Source: an uncultured Bacteroidales bacterium (GTDB lineage Bacteria; Bacteroidota; Bacteroidia; Bacteroidales; UBA932). Taken from it: a stretch of 41,418 bases of DNA. Below, piece by piece: positions 1-7,012 of the stretch (its first letter is position 1; the number at the start of each line of letters is the position of its first letter). Below the pieces are notes generated by a model that was given only the letters and a program-made list of their open reading frames with translations, did not search any database and was not told where the DNA came from. The position numbers were made by a program, and so were the translations under genes. The stretch covers positions 1-41,418 of the forward strand of contig CAMZIP010000002.1 in NCBI GenBank assembly GCA_947307265.1. Reading direction: 5' to 3'.

Positions 1-74
1 GTGAGATTGATCGTAGTCAATCAAGACATATGTTTTGTTGGTGTGGTAGCGGGAGCGGGAGCCACGCTCCGCTA

Positions 75-96
75 GCCCGCTGAGGCGGGCCTTTTT
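75..96 (+). terminator. Rho-independent terminator of an upstream plus-strand gene
   Basis: A GCCCGC / GCGGGC stem with a TGAG loop is followed by CTTTTT. Another GC-rich hairpin lies just before it (AGCGG..GAGCG pairing with CGCTCCGCT, about 48-74). Together they look like the 3' end of a transcript that begins left of the window. Two reading frames are open from base 1 to this hairpin, so the gene that ends here cannot be identified. Bases 97-232 show no gene or clear signal. Confidence 0.75.
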
Positions 97-232
97 ATTG
101 GATTATAAGGGTTTCCCATTTGTTATTCTGAGGCCGGAGGCCGAAATGAAGGTCATTGTGCCTGCATAAGAGTAGGCATCGTCCAGTAATGCATTAATCC
201 ATTATACTGAAATTGGGAACAAGGCCAAAGTG

Positions 233-583
233 CTAGTTGTCCGTGTTGTCGGAGAGCAGGGCTGTGACTTCTTTTTTGAGTTTGGGTAGGTCGTTAATGA
301 CTATTTTCCACATAACATCATCTGTCACCGCCGCATAATCGTGTATCACACGGTTTCTGGTGGCGATGATGGCTTTGGCGTGAGTGATCGCAATCTCCGG
401 ATTATCTTTAAGGAGTTTGTTCGTGGCTTCTCCGATGATGCCGATATTCCTTTCTATGGCGCGTCGGAGCATCAAATTCTTCTGGTACTCGTCAAAACGC
501 CGGGGGACCAGTTCGAAGAACGAATAGACTTCATCGATGGCAACATCGATGTCGTATAAGTATGCCTTAAGATGCCTGTCCAT
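233..583 (-). CDS. hepT: HepT-like HEPN toxin RNase (DUF86)
   Basis: A 116-residue, mostly helical protein of the HEPN/DUF86 (HepT) family. It carries the diagnostic R-x4-H-x-Y motif at R76, H81 and Y83 (RNRVIHDY), which in this family is the RNase active site, with the Tyr as the site modified by the partner antitoxin. Its start codon overlaps the 3' end of the upstream nucleotidyltransferase gene by 17 bases, the usual organisation of a MNT/HEPN toxin-antitoxin operon. Length is normal and the catalytic motif is intact, so the toxin is probably functional. Family assignment is by motif and context; the RNA target cannot be read from the sequence. Confidence 0.9.
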   Translation of the reverse strand: MDRHLKAYLYDIDVAIDEVYSFFELVPRRFDEYQKNLMLRRAIERNIGIIGEATNKLLKDNPEIAITHAKAIIATRNRVIHDYAAVTDDVMWKIVINDLPKLKKEVTALLSDNTDN

Positions 584-860
584 AGATCAGTTGTTTTGTT
601 TCATCAAGTTCTTCCTTGAAGTAGGGGTTCTTGATGGCATTATATTCCACCAAATCTACATCCCGCTTCAGAAGGTCTTCCAGGGCAAACTTAAATTCAA
701 AATAGTTTTCTCCGTAAACAAGCAGAGGCAGGGATTTGCGATCAAAGATGACGGTGAAATCTACATCGCTGTCTTTGGTGAATTTGTCCGTCAGGATGGA
801 TCCGAAGACATATAGCTGCAGAACCTTGTGCTTTTCGCACAAGGCTGCAATCTGAGCCAT
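567..860 (-). CDS. mntA: MntA-like minimal nucleotidyltransferase antitoxin
   Basis: A minimal nucleotidyltransferase of 97 residues from the start chosen here. The signature G-S-x10-D-x-D is complete (G20, S21, D32, D34). In studied HepT/MntA pairs this enzyme adds AMP units to the Tyr of the HEPN toxin's RX4HXY motif and so silences it. The frame stays open to an ATG at 881, but the -7 box at 889-896 would put the transcript start at about 881-885, leaving that ATG essentially leaderless. The ATG at 860 leaves a leader of about 22 bases, like other genes here, and is preferred. It is co-transcribed with the overlapping hepT-like gene. Confidence 0.87.
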   Translation of the reverse strand: MAQIAALCEKHKVLQLYVFGSILTDKFTKDSDVDFTVIFDRKSLPLLVYGENYFEFKFALEDLLKRDVDLVEYNAIKNPYFKEELDETKQLIYGQAS

Positions 861-888
861 ATTTCTTCGTATCAATCTCATAACAACA

Positions 889-919
889 CAAAGATAAGCA
901 ATATAATATCAGAAACAAC
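889..919 (-). promoter_or_regulatory. Promoter of the mntA-hepT pair
   Basis: On the minus strand, TATCTTTG (896 to 889) matches the Bacteroidota -7 box TAnnTTTG. GTTG (919 to 916) lies 19 bases upstream as a near match to the TTTG -33 box. Its position favours the mntA start at 860 over 881. Confidence 0.65.
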
Positions 920-1905
920 TACTCGGGTATGGTGGCGGAGACGCGGTAGATGTTGCCGCGCTCGAGGGTGAAGTCAGAGGTGAAGACTCTGGTGCCCGGA
1001 GCGGAGTAGGCGTCGTCCACGCAGATACTGAAGTTCCATTTGGTGCCCGCTTTGATCGGCGCAAATAGATGGTTGGCAAAGTAAAGTGTCACCTGGCCGC
1101 TTTCGGGGATTATGATATCCGAATAAAGATATGCTTCATCTTTATAGCTTCCACCTGCTCCCGTGATGTGATTGATGGGGATATTTACATATTCCCAGGT
1201 TGCCGCACGGGCGAAATCTTCCGTATTATCCTCGCTGTCAAAAGCCTCGATTTTCAGTATCTGCAGCTGTTTGCCTTTGTAGGCATCAGGCACGGTGAGA
1301 TGAATCTTCAGGACGGTCATCTCGTTTTCCAGAGATGCGGTCAGAATATTGTTCTTGATATCCGAATCATCGGCAATGCCCGACATCACGCAGTAATTGC
1401 GAAGATGCGAGGCATCATCGTCAGCCACCTGTCGCAGGGGCTCCGCGTAGCCGCCGTCAAAGTAGTAGTAGCCTATGTGGGTGCGATCAAGAGTACTTAG
1501 CATATTGCCATTGTAATCCTTGTACGGCGCCGTGCTGTAAATGCCAGGTTCGACTTCCTGGAGCGCCGGGTAGAGGACCATAATGCCGGAGAAATCTTCC
1601 GGTCCCGTGAAAGTGCCGGTAAACTTGGCCGTGGTGCGCCCTGCCTCGCCGGTTGAGGTAAAGTTGTCAATGCTTGCGACTTCGTGGTCATCAACGCTGA
1701 AGGAAATGACGGAAATGGTCTCTTCGGCCTCCCAGAAGGTCTTGAGGACATTCCCGTCAGGCGTATAAGTAACCCTGGTATCATCGCCGATGCTTGCCAG
1801 CAGAGTCATCTGTACGCCCTCGTTCTCAGGTACGGTATTGTTATTCTTCTGGCAGGAAATGGCCAGAGTGGCAGCAAAAGCTGCAAAAATCATAAACTTT
1901 CTCAT
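919..1905 (-). CDS. Fimbrillin-like surface lipoprotein
   Basis: A 328-residue predicted lipoprotein. A signal peptide with a lipobox ends at C18 (LAISC). The N-terminal region has the pattern T-R-V-T-Y...DG...W...E-x-I-x-V, typical of the fimbrillin-like beta-sandwich domains common in Bacteroidales and similar to the start of the two BspA-like proteins in this window. The frame extends upstream to 2025, but the ATG at 1905 is the real start: it gives the signal peptide and sits 9 bases after a strong AGGAGG. The ATG overlaps the stop codon of the small ORF at 1902-2057 as ATGA, so the two are probably translationally coupled. Ligand or adhesion role is unknown. It could be a fimbrial subunit, but no anchor or accessory gene is next to it. 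Confidence 0.8.
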   Translation of the reverse strand: MRKFMIFAAFAATLAISCQKNNNTVPENEGVQMTLLASIGDDTRVTYTPDGNVLKTFWEAEETISVISFSVDDHEVASIDNFTSTGEAGRTTAKFTGTFTGPEDFSGIMVLYPALQEVEPGIYSTAPYKDYNGNMLSTLDRTHIGYYYFDGGYAEPLRQVADDDASHLRNYCVMSGIADDSDIKNNILTASLENEMTVLKIHLTVPDAYKGKQLQILKIEAFDSEDNTEDFARAATWEYVNIPINHITGAGGSYKDEAYLYSDIIIPESGQVTLYFANHLFAPIKAGTKWNFSICVDDAYSAPGTRVFTSDFTLERGNIYRVSATIPE

Positions 1906-2057
1906 AGCTGAAATCCTCCTCCTGCATTGAATAAAAGATCCAGGTCGCCGCCGTCTCCGAAATCGGGGGCGGAAAGGCCGCTCTGCGCGATAAGCGATCC
2001 TGCGGCCAGAGATATCGCAACGCACTCAGGCGTCGAGTATGTTTCTCTTTTAGTCAT
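1902..2057 (-). CDS. Small ORF (51 aa), member of a repeated leader-peptide-like family
   Basis: A 51-codon ORF running from the ATG at 2057 to a TGA that overlaps the next gene's ATG by four bases. The peptide has a basic start (MTKRETY), then Y7-S-T-P10, the motif I23-A-Q-S26, then APDFGDGG and a Gly/Leu/Phe tail. The same Y-x-x-P and [IL][AC][QT]S elements, with Tyr and Ser 19 residues apart, occur in the small ORFs at 3575 and 13188. There is no hydrophobic segment, so it is not itself a typical secreted protein. Its 3' codons (AGGGF) carry the strong Shine-Dalgarno of the lipoprotein gene. A -7 box lies 34 bases upstream. I do not recognise the family; a coupling leader peptide or a small precursor peptide are both possible. 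Confidence 0.75.
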   Translation of the reverse strand: MTKRETYSTPECVAISLAAGSLIAQSGLSAPDFGDGGDLDLLFNAGGGFQL

Positions 2058-2091
2058 AAGATTATACAATATACTTATACAATATACGTTG

Positions 2092-2099
2092 CAAAACTA
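2092..2099 (-). promoter_or_regulatory. -7 box for the small ORF/fimbrillin-like lipoprotein unit
   Basis: TAGTTTTG on the minus strand matches TAnnTTTG and lies 34 bases before the small ORF start at 2057. No -33 box is evident. No comparable box was noticed between the small ORF and the lipoprotein gene, so they probably form one transcript. Confidence 0.5.
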
Positions 2100-2102
2100 C
2101 AA

Positions 2103-2121
2103 AAAAACCAAAATGGTTTTT
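2103..2121. promoter_or_regulatory. Inverted repeat between divergent promoters
   Basis: AAAAACCA and TGGTTTTT form a perfect 8-base inverted repeat around AAA. It sits between the divergent -7 boxes at 2092-2099 (minus) and 2141-2148 (plus), about where a regulator could act on both. The region is A/T-rich, so chance is a real alternative. Confidence 0.3.
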
Positions 2122-2140
2122 CATTATCAGAAAAAAACAG

Positions 2141-2148
2141 TACTTTTG
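2141..2148 (+). promoter_or_regulatory. -7 box for the small repeat-bearing lipoprotein
   Basis: TACTTTTG matches TAnnTTTG and lies 34 bases upstream of the ATG at 2182. A TTTT tract 20 bases upstream is a weak -33 candidate. Confidence 0.5.
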
Positions 2149-2181
2149 AGGTTAAGAGTTTAGCTACAAATGATTAGATCT

Positions 2182-2418
2182 ATGAAGAAAGTTTTTTTGT
2201 TCGCAGTCGCTGCGACCATTATGGTCGCCGCTGTAAGTTGCAAGAGCAACGATTCCAAGAATTCTGAGGCTGAGCAGACTGCTACCGAGGTTGTTGTTAA
2301 TGATGAGGCAACCCCCGCGGATAACGCAGCTCCGGTTGACAATCCCGACGGTACAGGCCCTCTGGGCACTGAAGCTACAGGTCCCCTCGGCACCGAAGGC
2401 ACAGGCCCGCTCAACTAA
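2182..2418 (+). CDS. Small acidic lipoprotein with TGPLGTE repeats
   Basis: A 78-residue protein with a lysine-rich start, a hydrophobic core and a lipobox (VAAVSC), so it is probably a lipoprotein. The ATG at 2182 is chosen over the one at 2170 because it starts the signal peptide. The mature part is short, acidic and probably disordered (rich in Asn, Asp, Glu, Ala, Thr). It ends in nearly three copies of an eight-residue unit: GTGPLGTE, ATGPLGTE, GTGPLN. It has its own promoter box and a strong terminator directly after it, so it is a single-gene transcript. I do not recognise the family. It could be a small envelope lipoprotein or a short surface tether. Confidence 0.75.
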   Translation: MKKVFLFAVAATIMVAAVSCKSNDSKNSEAEQTATEVVVNDEATPADNAAPVDNPDGTGPLGTEATGPLGTEGTGPLN

Positions 2419-2447
2419 TTGGAACCGAGACCAGGCAATATAACACC

Positions 2448-2478
2448 ATCCGGACTCGTGCAGAGTCCGGATTTTTTA
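2448..2478 (+). terminator. Rho-independent terminator after the small lipoprotein
   Basis: A perfect 10-base stem, ATCCGGACTC / GAGTCCGGAT with loop GTGCA, is followed by a T-run. Confidence 0.93.
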
Positions 2479-2499
2479 TCGGCAGAGGCATCCGATAAA

Positions 2500-2531
2500 C
2501 TTGCTCAGTTCAACGAAAACAACTATCTTTG
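2500..2531 (+). promoter_or_regulatory. Promoter of the gene at 2554
   Basis: CTTG (2500-2503), a 20-base spacer and TATCTTTG (2524-2531) form a near-consensus Bacteroidota promoter 22 bases upstream of the ATG at 2554. Confidence 0.65.
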
Positions 2532-2553
2532 TCCCAATAAAACAAATAAAGAT

Positions 2554-2862
2554 ATGAACCTCAGAGTCATTAAGAAAGATATCGAGTTCCTCATCGATGA
2601 TTTTGTAGAGGATTGCATTATGCTGGCGTGGATGCGTCGCGACAAGAACGTAGTGGACGAAGTCAACGTTCTTATGGACGAGGCTTATGACCTTGGCGAC
2701 TCCCTTCTGGATCGCGTCAATAAGGCTCCCCACATTAAGAAGGGTGAGACCAAGAAAGAGCATTCAGTTGCAGTTAAGGCGCACTTCAAGGCCATTAACG
2801 ACGATATGCTCAAGGGTTTTGACGGCCTTTTCGACCGCCTCTCCGAAGTATCAAAGAAGTAG
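2554..2862 (+). CDS. Conserved hypothetical protein, 102 aa
   Basis: A 102-residue cytoplasmic-looking protein with high helical propensity and no signal peptide. It begins MNLRVIKKDIEFLIDDFVED and ends in a Lys-rich tail. The ATG at 2554 is chosen because the promoter box at 2524-2531 and a terminator at 2448-2478 lie inside the longer open frame that begins at 2419. Its TAG stop is followed immediately by the TTG start of queH, so the two are co-transcribed. It resembles short conserved proteins of Bacteroidales without known function; I cannot assign a role. Confidence 0.75.
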   Translation: MNLRVIKKDIEFLIDDFVEDCIMLAWMRRDKNVVDEVNVLMDEAYDLGDSLLDRVNKAPHIKKGETKKEHSVAVKAHFKAINDDMLKGFDGLFDRLSEVSKK

Positions 2863-3465
2863 TTGCCCGAGCACCGGACAGCAGTAAATTTGGATCTGGA
2901 AGTGCCGGGAGGTGCTTCCAAGATTCTTTTGCACTGCTGCTGCGCACCCTGCAGCGGAGCCATAGTCGAGACGCTGGTCCGCAAAGGCGTCGAGCCGGTA
3001 ATTTTTTTTAGCAATTCCAATATCACACCTCTGTCCGAGTACGAACTGCGCCGGGCGGAGGTCGTTCGTTATGCAGACCTGTTCGGCCTGCAGGTGGTCG
3101 ATGACGTATATGACCACGACGGCTGGCTGGAGTGGGTAAGGGGCCTCGAGGATGAACCCGAACGCGGCGCTCGCTGCCTTGCCTGCTTCCGTTTCCGCCT
3201 TAAGAGGGCTGCCCGGTATGCGGCAGATCACAATCTTGGCGTGCTTGCGACGACGCTTGCCTCCTCTCGCTGGAAGGATCTTGCGCAGGTGGACGAGGCC
3301 GGTCGCGACGCCTGCTCAGAGGTCAATGCCGCCTCTGACGGCCATAAGGTGCTCTGGTGGGGACAGAACTGGCGCAAAGGCGGACTGCAGCCCAGACGCG
3401 ACGAGATTATCCGCGAGCAGGATTTCTACAATCAGGCATACTGCGGATGCGAATTTTGTAAATAA
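2863..3465 (+). CDS. queH: Epoxyqueuosine reductase QueH
   Basis: The last step of queuosine synthesis in tRNA: reduction of epoxyqueuosine to queuosine. The protein has the QueH (former DUF208) layout: a lead-in strand and HCCCAPC at residues 24-30, a central RCLACFRFRL, TTLASSRWKD, and a C-terminal YCGCEFC. These cysteines bind the Fe-S cluster and metal in the family. Length (200 aa) is normal. No in-frame ATG lies before the first Cys motif, so the start is a TTG at 2863, directly after the previous stop; TTG at 2890 or GTG at 2902 are alternatives. It is probably co-transcribed with the 102-aa gene upstream. Confidence 0.93.
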   Translation: MPEHRTAVNLDLEVPGGASKILLHCCCAPCSGAIVETLVRKGVEPVIFFSNSNITPLSEYELRRAEVVRYADLFGLQVVDDVYDHDGWLEWVRGLEDEPERGARCLACFRFRLKRAARYAADHNLGVLATTLASSRWKDLAQVDEAGRDACSEVNAASDGHKVLWWGQNWRKGGLQPRRDEIIREQDFYNQAYCGCEFCK

Positions 3466-3502
3466 CTGACAATTATACAGTTGATGTGTTTTTTCGGGGC
3501 AC

Positions 3503-3534
3503 TGTGTGCGAGTCGAAAAAATTTCTTATATTTG
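3503..3534 (+). promoter_or_regulatory. Promoter of the small ORF/BspA-like unit 1
   Basis: TATATTTG (3527-3534) fits TAnnTTTG. TGTG (3503-3506) is 20 bases upstream as a weak -33 box. It lies about 40 bases before the small ORF at 3575. The 12 bases between that ORF and the BspA-like gene hold only a ribosome binding site. Confidence 0.6.
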
Positions 3535-3574
3535 CACCTTACCATATTGAATATTCTTTAATATCCATTCATAT

Positions 3575-3727
3575 ATGAAGAAAACTTACTTGACACCCGC
3601 AATGGACGAAGCAGGGATGATGGTCGGACGCATCATCTGCCAGAGCGGCAATTCGGGTAACACCGAAGATTTTGGAAAGGGAACAGGCTTCTCGTTCGAC
3701 CTGTTCGAAGGTTTCAAGCCATTCTAG
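3575..3727 (+). CDS. Small ORF (50 aa), second member of the repeated family
   Basis: A 50-codon ORF from ATG 3575 to TAG 3727. It has a short basic start (MKKTY), Y5-L-T-P8, then I21-C-Q-S24 followed by GNSGNTEDFGKG and a Phe-rich tail ending FKPF. Tyr and Ser are 19 residues apart, as in the small ORFs at 1902-2057 and 13188. There is no signal peptide. The stop codon TAG is itself the start of the TAGGAGG that serves the downstream BspA-like gene, whose ATG is 12 bases after the stop; the third copy has the same geometry. It has its own promoter box. The function is unknown to me. Confidence 0.8.
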   Translation: MKKTYLTPAMDEAGMMVGRIICQSGNSGNTEDFGKGTGFSFDLFEGFKPF

Positions 3728-3742
3728 GAGGGACGCATTATG
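3725..3742 (+). promoter_or_regulatory. Strong Shine-Dalgarno overlapping the small ORF stop
   Basis: TAGGAGG begins with the stop codon of the small ORF and serves the ATG at 3740. Most start sites in this window have no such site, which points to deliberate translational coupling. Confidence 0.75.
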
Positions 3743-6007
3743 AAGAAGATTTTAATGGCAATCGTAGCCGTAGCGTCGGTGATGCTGACGGCTTGCTCAG
3801 TAGATCAGCCTCAGGCTCCCGTAAATGGTGGCAAGACCTACAAGGTCGTCATTGATGACGCTACCAAGACTACCCTCAATATGGACGGTGACGTCTATAA
3901 GCTCTCTTGGGTTGTCGGTGACAACATCGCAGTCACTGACGGCTCTAGCACCGCTATCTATACCGTTGCTCAGGCACAGGGCGGCGAAGCGACTATCGTC
4001 TATGCAAGTGGCGACGAGCCCACGGGTATGGCTACCGCTTACTATCCGGCATCTCTTATCGACGGTAAGCTTCCTTACGAGCAGCGCTATCTTGAGGCTC
4101 TCGGCGATGTTTTCGAGTCTCCGATGGTAGGTGTCGTAAGCGGCACTCACATTACTTTCAAGAACCTCTGCGGTGTAATTAAGTTCAGCGTCACCTCATC
4201 CCAGACCGATGTCAAGCTCACCAGCCTCCAGCTTACGGCTGACCAGCCTATGTCCGGCGCTTTCGTGGTTGACGATGCCGCTACGGGTACCTGCCACCTT
4301 ACCGGCGCTACCGGCACTACGATGGATGTTCCCAACATCGAGCTCGGTACAACTCCCGCCAATTTCTATTTCCTCGTGGCTCCCGCTACCTACACCAACC
4401 TCAAGATCACAGCCAAGGCTCTTGACGGCCGCAGCCAGGTCCTCAAGATGAAGGCAGATGCTTCTCTCACAGTTGAAAGGTCAATGGTCCACGAAGGCAG
4501 CATCGAACTCAACAACTTCATCGAGCCCGCTTCCGGTACCGCTCTCCTGCCTCCGGGCCAGGACTTCATCGTTGCTATCAAGCAGCTCGCTGATCCCGAT
4601 GCAGTTTACAACACCGACGTGTTCATCACCCGCATCTCGCTCAACGTCAACAATCCTTCCACCGAAGGTGTGATCGTTTCCGATCTCTTCTCCGAGGTTC
4701 CTGTCTACGCTGTTTACGATGATGTAACCGGTCGTCTGGACATCAACACCGCAGCAAGCGAGATCTGCACCGGTGAGGATGCGTCGTATTTGTTCTCATA
4801 TCTGTTCCAGTGCGAGGCCATCGACAACCTGAACGTACTCAATACATCTGCAGCAACGACGATGTTCTCAATGTTCAACAACTACACCGATGACAGCCTT
4901 GTCAACGAGAAGATTTGTATGACTTCACTGGATGTGAGCCACCTGAACACAGAGAACGTTACGGTCTTCACCAATATGTTCAACAACTGCCGCAAGCTCA
5001 CCTCTCTCGATCTCTCGTCGTTCAATACTTCCAACGCTACGAACATGCAGTATATGTTCTCGCGTTGCGAGAGCCTTGAATCGCTCGACCTGAGCAACTT
5101 CGACACCCAGAACGTCGTCAACTTCAACTATTTCGTCAGCCGTTGCCTTAGCCTGACTTCGCTCAACGTCTCGACGCTCAATACTTCATCCGCAACATCG
5201 ATGACTTATATGTTTAACCACTGTAGATCGCTACCTTCGGTTGATCTTTCAAGCTTCGACGTCTCTGCAGTAGAGGGTGACGGTCTGAAGTATATGTTCA
5301 ATCACTGTGAGTCGATGACATCTATTGATATTAATCATTTCAACCTCGAGAATGCTACATCGCTGACATACTTTTTAGCCTCAATGTACGCACTCGAGAG
5401 CCTTGATTTGAGCGGTCTCGATACCTACAACATTACGAGCATGAGTTATATCTTCTATGGACAGACCGGTCGTGTGGCAATCAAGCTGGGCGGCAAGTTC
5501 ACCACGGAGAATTGCACAACATTGGCATATATGTTCTATGACAATGACGCTATGGTAGAGTTCAATGCTGGTGACCTTGACATATCATCTTGCACTAAAT
5601 TAGACTATTTATTCAAAGGTTGCGATGTGCTTCAGAAGATAGATTTTGGTGACTTGGACACTTCATCTGCACCCACTCTTACCCATATGTTTGAGTGTGT
5701 TCCGAATCTGACTGAAATTCGCTTTGGAGAATACTTTGTTTACAGCAAGACTCCTGCTAATTTCTTCACTGCCTCCACTCATGCTCCTGGTGTACGCACA
5801 TCATCCAACCCCGGCGTCCTGACCATTTACTGTGACCAAGACCAAGCTGACTGGTTAGCTACTACTAATCTTCGCTTCTTGTACTGGGGTTACTATGGTG
5901 AGACCACGAGCACGGCAGTCATCGACGGTTGCCCGAGAATTACGATCAACTTCAAGGATCGTGATACGGGTGCTGATATCGGTGTTGACTGGCCGGCTCC
6001 GAAATAG
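3740..6007 (+). CDS. BspA-like surface lipoprotein 1 (DUF285 repeats)
   Basis: A 755-residue predicted lipoprotein. The signal peptide ends in a lipobox (MLTAC, C19). Residues about 32-260 form a fimbrillin-like region with K-T-T-L...W..GD-x-I-x-V. Residues about 345-670 are tandem DUF285/BspA-like repeats, with units such as SLDLSSFNTSNATNMQYMF and a recurring MFxxC. A tail at about 675-755 carries VRTSS and DWL and resembles the end of the second BspA-like protein. Such proteins are exposed at the cell surface and several bind host or bacterial ligands; the ligand here is unknown. It follows the small ORF at 3575 and ends at a terminator. Codon use in roughly 5270-5900 is more A/T-rich than in the first half. 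Confidence 0.88.
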   Translation: MKKILMAIVAVASVMLTACSVDQPQAPVNGGKTYKVVIDDATKTTLNMDGDVYKLSWVVGDNIAVTDGSSTAIYTVAQAQGGEATIVYASGDEPTGMATAYYPASLIDGKLPYEQRYLEALGDVFESPMVGVVSGTHITFKNLCGVIKFSVTSSQTDVKLTSLQLTADQPMSGAFVVDDAATGTCHLTGATGTTMDVPNIELGTTPANFYFLVAPATYTNLKITAKALDGRSQVLKMKADASLTVERSMVHEGSIELNNFIEPASGTALLPPGQDFIVAIKQLADPDAVYNTDVFITRISLNVNNPSTEGVIVSDLFSEVPVYAVYDDVTGRLDINTAASEICTGEDASYLFSYLFQCEAIDNLNVLNTSAATTMFSMFNNYTDDSLVNEKICMTSLDVSHLNTENVTVFTNMFNNCRKLTSLDLSSFNTSNATNMQYMFSRCESLESLDLSNFDTQNVVNFNYFVSRCLSLTSLNVSTLNTSSATSMTYMFNHCRSLPSVDLSSFDVSAVEGDGLKYMFNHCESMTSIDINHFNLENATSLTYFLASMYALESLDLSGLDTYNITSMSYIFYGQTGRVAIKLGGKFTTENCTTLAYMFYDNDAMVEFNAGDLDISSCTKLDYLFKGCDVLQKIDFGDLDTSSAPTLTHMFECVPNLTEIRFGEYFVYSKTPANFFTASTHAPGVRTSSNPGVLTIYCDQDQADWLATTNLRFLYWGYYGETTSTAVIDGCPRITINFKDRDTGADIGVDWPAPK

Positions 6008-6050
6008 TCGTTCATAGTTCTGGACGCAAGTTCAGAATATAATACCAGCA

Positions 6051-6086
6051 GATGCGGGTTCCATTCGGGGCCCGCATCTTATTTTT
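6051..6086 (+). terminator. Rho-independent terminator after BspA-like gene 1
   Basis: The stem GATGCGGG / CCCGCATC has a 12-base loop and is followed by TTATTTTT. Confidence 0.85.
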
Positions 6087-6112
6087 GCGGCCGCATATAT
6101 TGGGATATTTCT

Positions 6113-6120
6113 TATATTTG
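6113..6120 (+). promoter_or_regulatory. -7 box of the parvulin/OstA operon
   Basis: TATATTTG matches TAnnTTTG and lies 25 bases before the ATG at 6146. The nearest TTTG is 25 bases upstream, a poorer spacing. Confidence 0.55.
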
Positions 6121-6145
6121 TACGATATATCCTAACTGCGCGCGT

Positions 6146-7012
6146 ATGAAGAGGCTGCTTATACTTGCGATTGCGATGATGTCCCTTGCTTCCTGCAACT
6201 GGGTAGAGGACGTCCTGCGCTATAATCCTGACCCGAAGGTCGCTTCGGTCGGCGGCAATACTTTGCGCAAAAGCGAGTTGGACCTGCTTATTCCCGAGGG
6301 AATATCACCTGAAGACAGTGCGAGGATGGCCGAAAGGTATATCCGCACCTGGGCGATGGGCTGCCTTCTCGAGTCCCGTGCAGGCGAATATCTTCCCAAA
6401 GAGGAAAAGAACGTTTCCCGTGAAGTCGAGGAGTTCCGCCGCAACCTGCTCGGATTCCGTTACGAAAAACTCTATGTCGAAAGCCGCCTGGATACGGTCG
6501 TGACGATGGAGGAGGCTTCCGCTTATTTCGAGGAGCATAAGAGCGACTATCTTCTGTCGGAGACTCTGGTCAAGGCGCGTGTCATCAGCATTTCTAAGAA
6601 ATCCCCTTACTATGATATGATCCGCTCTGAGTATTGCGTGACCGAGCCGGAGGATGTACGAATCCTCGAAGATGCCTGCGCGACCTCTGCCGATTCTTAC
6701 GAGAATTTCGGAAAACGGTGGATCAGCCTGCAGCAACTTGCTTCTACGCTCGGCATTACGCCCGAAGCCTGCCGCAAGGACATCGTATCCAAGGAATCGT
6801 GCGAGACGGACATTGACGGCCGTCATTACCTGATTTGCATTACCGACAAGGCGGAGAAAGGCACTCCAGCCCCGCTCGAATATGTCTATGAATCGGTCTC
6901 CGATATCATCATAGGCCGAAGGAAGCAGCAACTTCTTTCGACTTTGGAACAAGAGTTGTTTGATGAGGGCCTTGAAAAAGGCACCTTAAAGATTTATACG
7001 AATGAAAAATAG
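6146..7012 (+). CDS. SurA/parvulin-related periplasmic lipoprotein
   Basis: A 288-residue predicted lipoprotein (lipobox SLASC, C17). After the Cys, VASVGGNTLRKSELD resembles the N-terminal helical chaperone segment of SurA/PrsA-type proteins. The middle (VKARVISISKK) resembles a degenerate parvulin core, without the clear GGxLG signature seen in the next gene. It is therefore more likely a chaperone-like partner than an active prolyl isomerase. The stop overlaps the start of the surA-like gene by 11 bases, and both are followed closely by an OstA-like gene, which points to outer-membrane protein or lipopolysaccharide assembly. Confidence 0.72.
   Translation: MKRLLILAIAMMSLASCNWVEDVLRYNPDPKVASVGGNTLRKSELDLLIPEGISPEDSARMAERYIRTWAMGCLLESRAGEYLPKEEKNVSREVEEFRRNLLGFRYEKLYVESRLDTVVTMEEASAYFEEHKSDYLLSETLVKARVISISKKSPYYDMIRSEYCVTEPEDVRILEDACATSADSYENFGKRWISLQQLASTLGITPEACRKDIVSKESCETDIDGRHYLICITDKAEKGTPAPLEYVYESVSDIIIGRRKQQLLSTLEQELFDEGLEKGTLKIYTNEK

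Noticed and set aside
1-83. Possible 3' end of an upstream coding region
   Set aside because: Two frames are open from the window edge to about 75 and 83, but neither gives a recognisable sequence, and the second would end inside the terminator hairpin.
3464-3490. Terminator after queH (AACTG ... CAGTT)
   Set aside because: The stem is only five bases and the T-run is several bases away.
4900-5700. Periodic DNA repeats that might be a CRISPR array or tandem repeats
   Set aside because: The period follows the DUF285 protein unit inside one long reading frame, and the copies differ at codon third positions. The same is true of 15300-16000.
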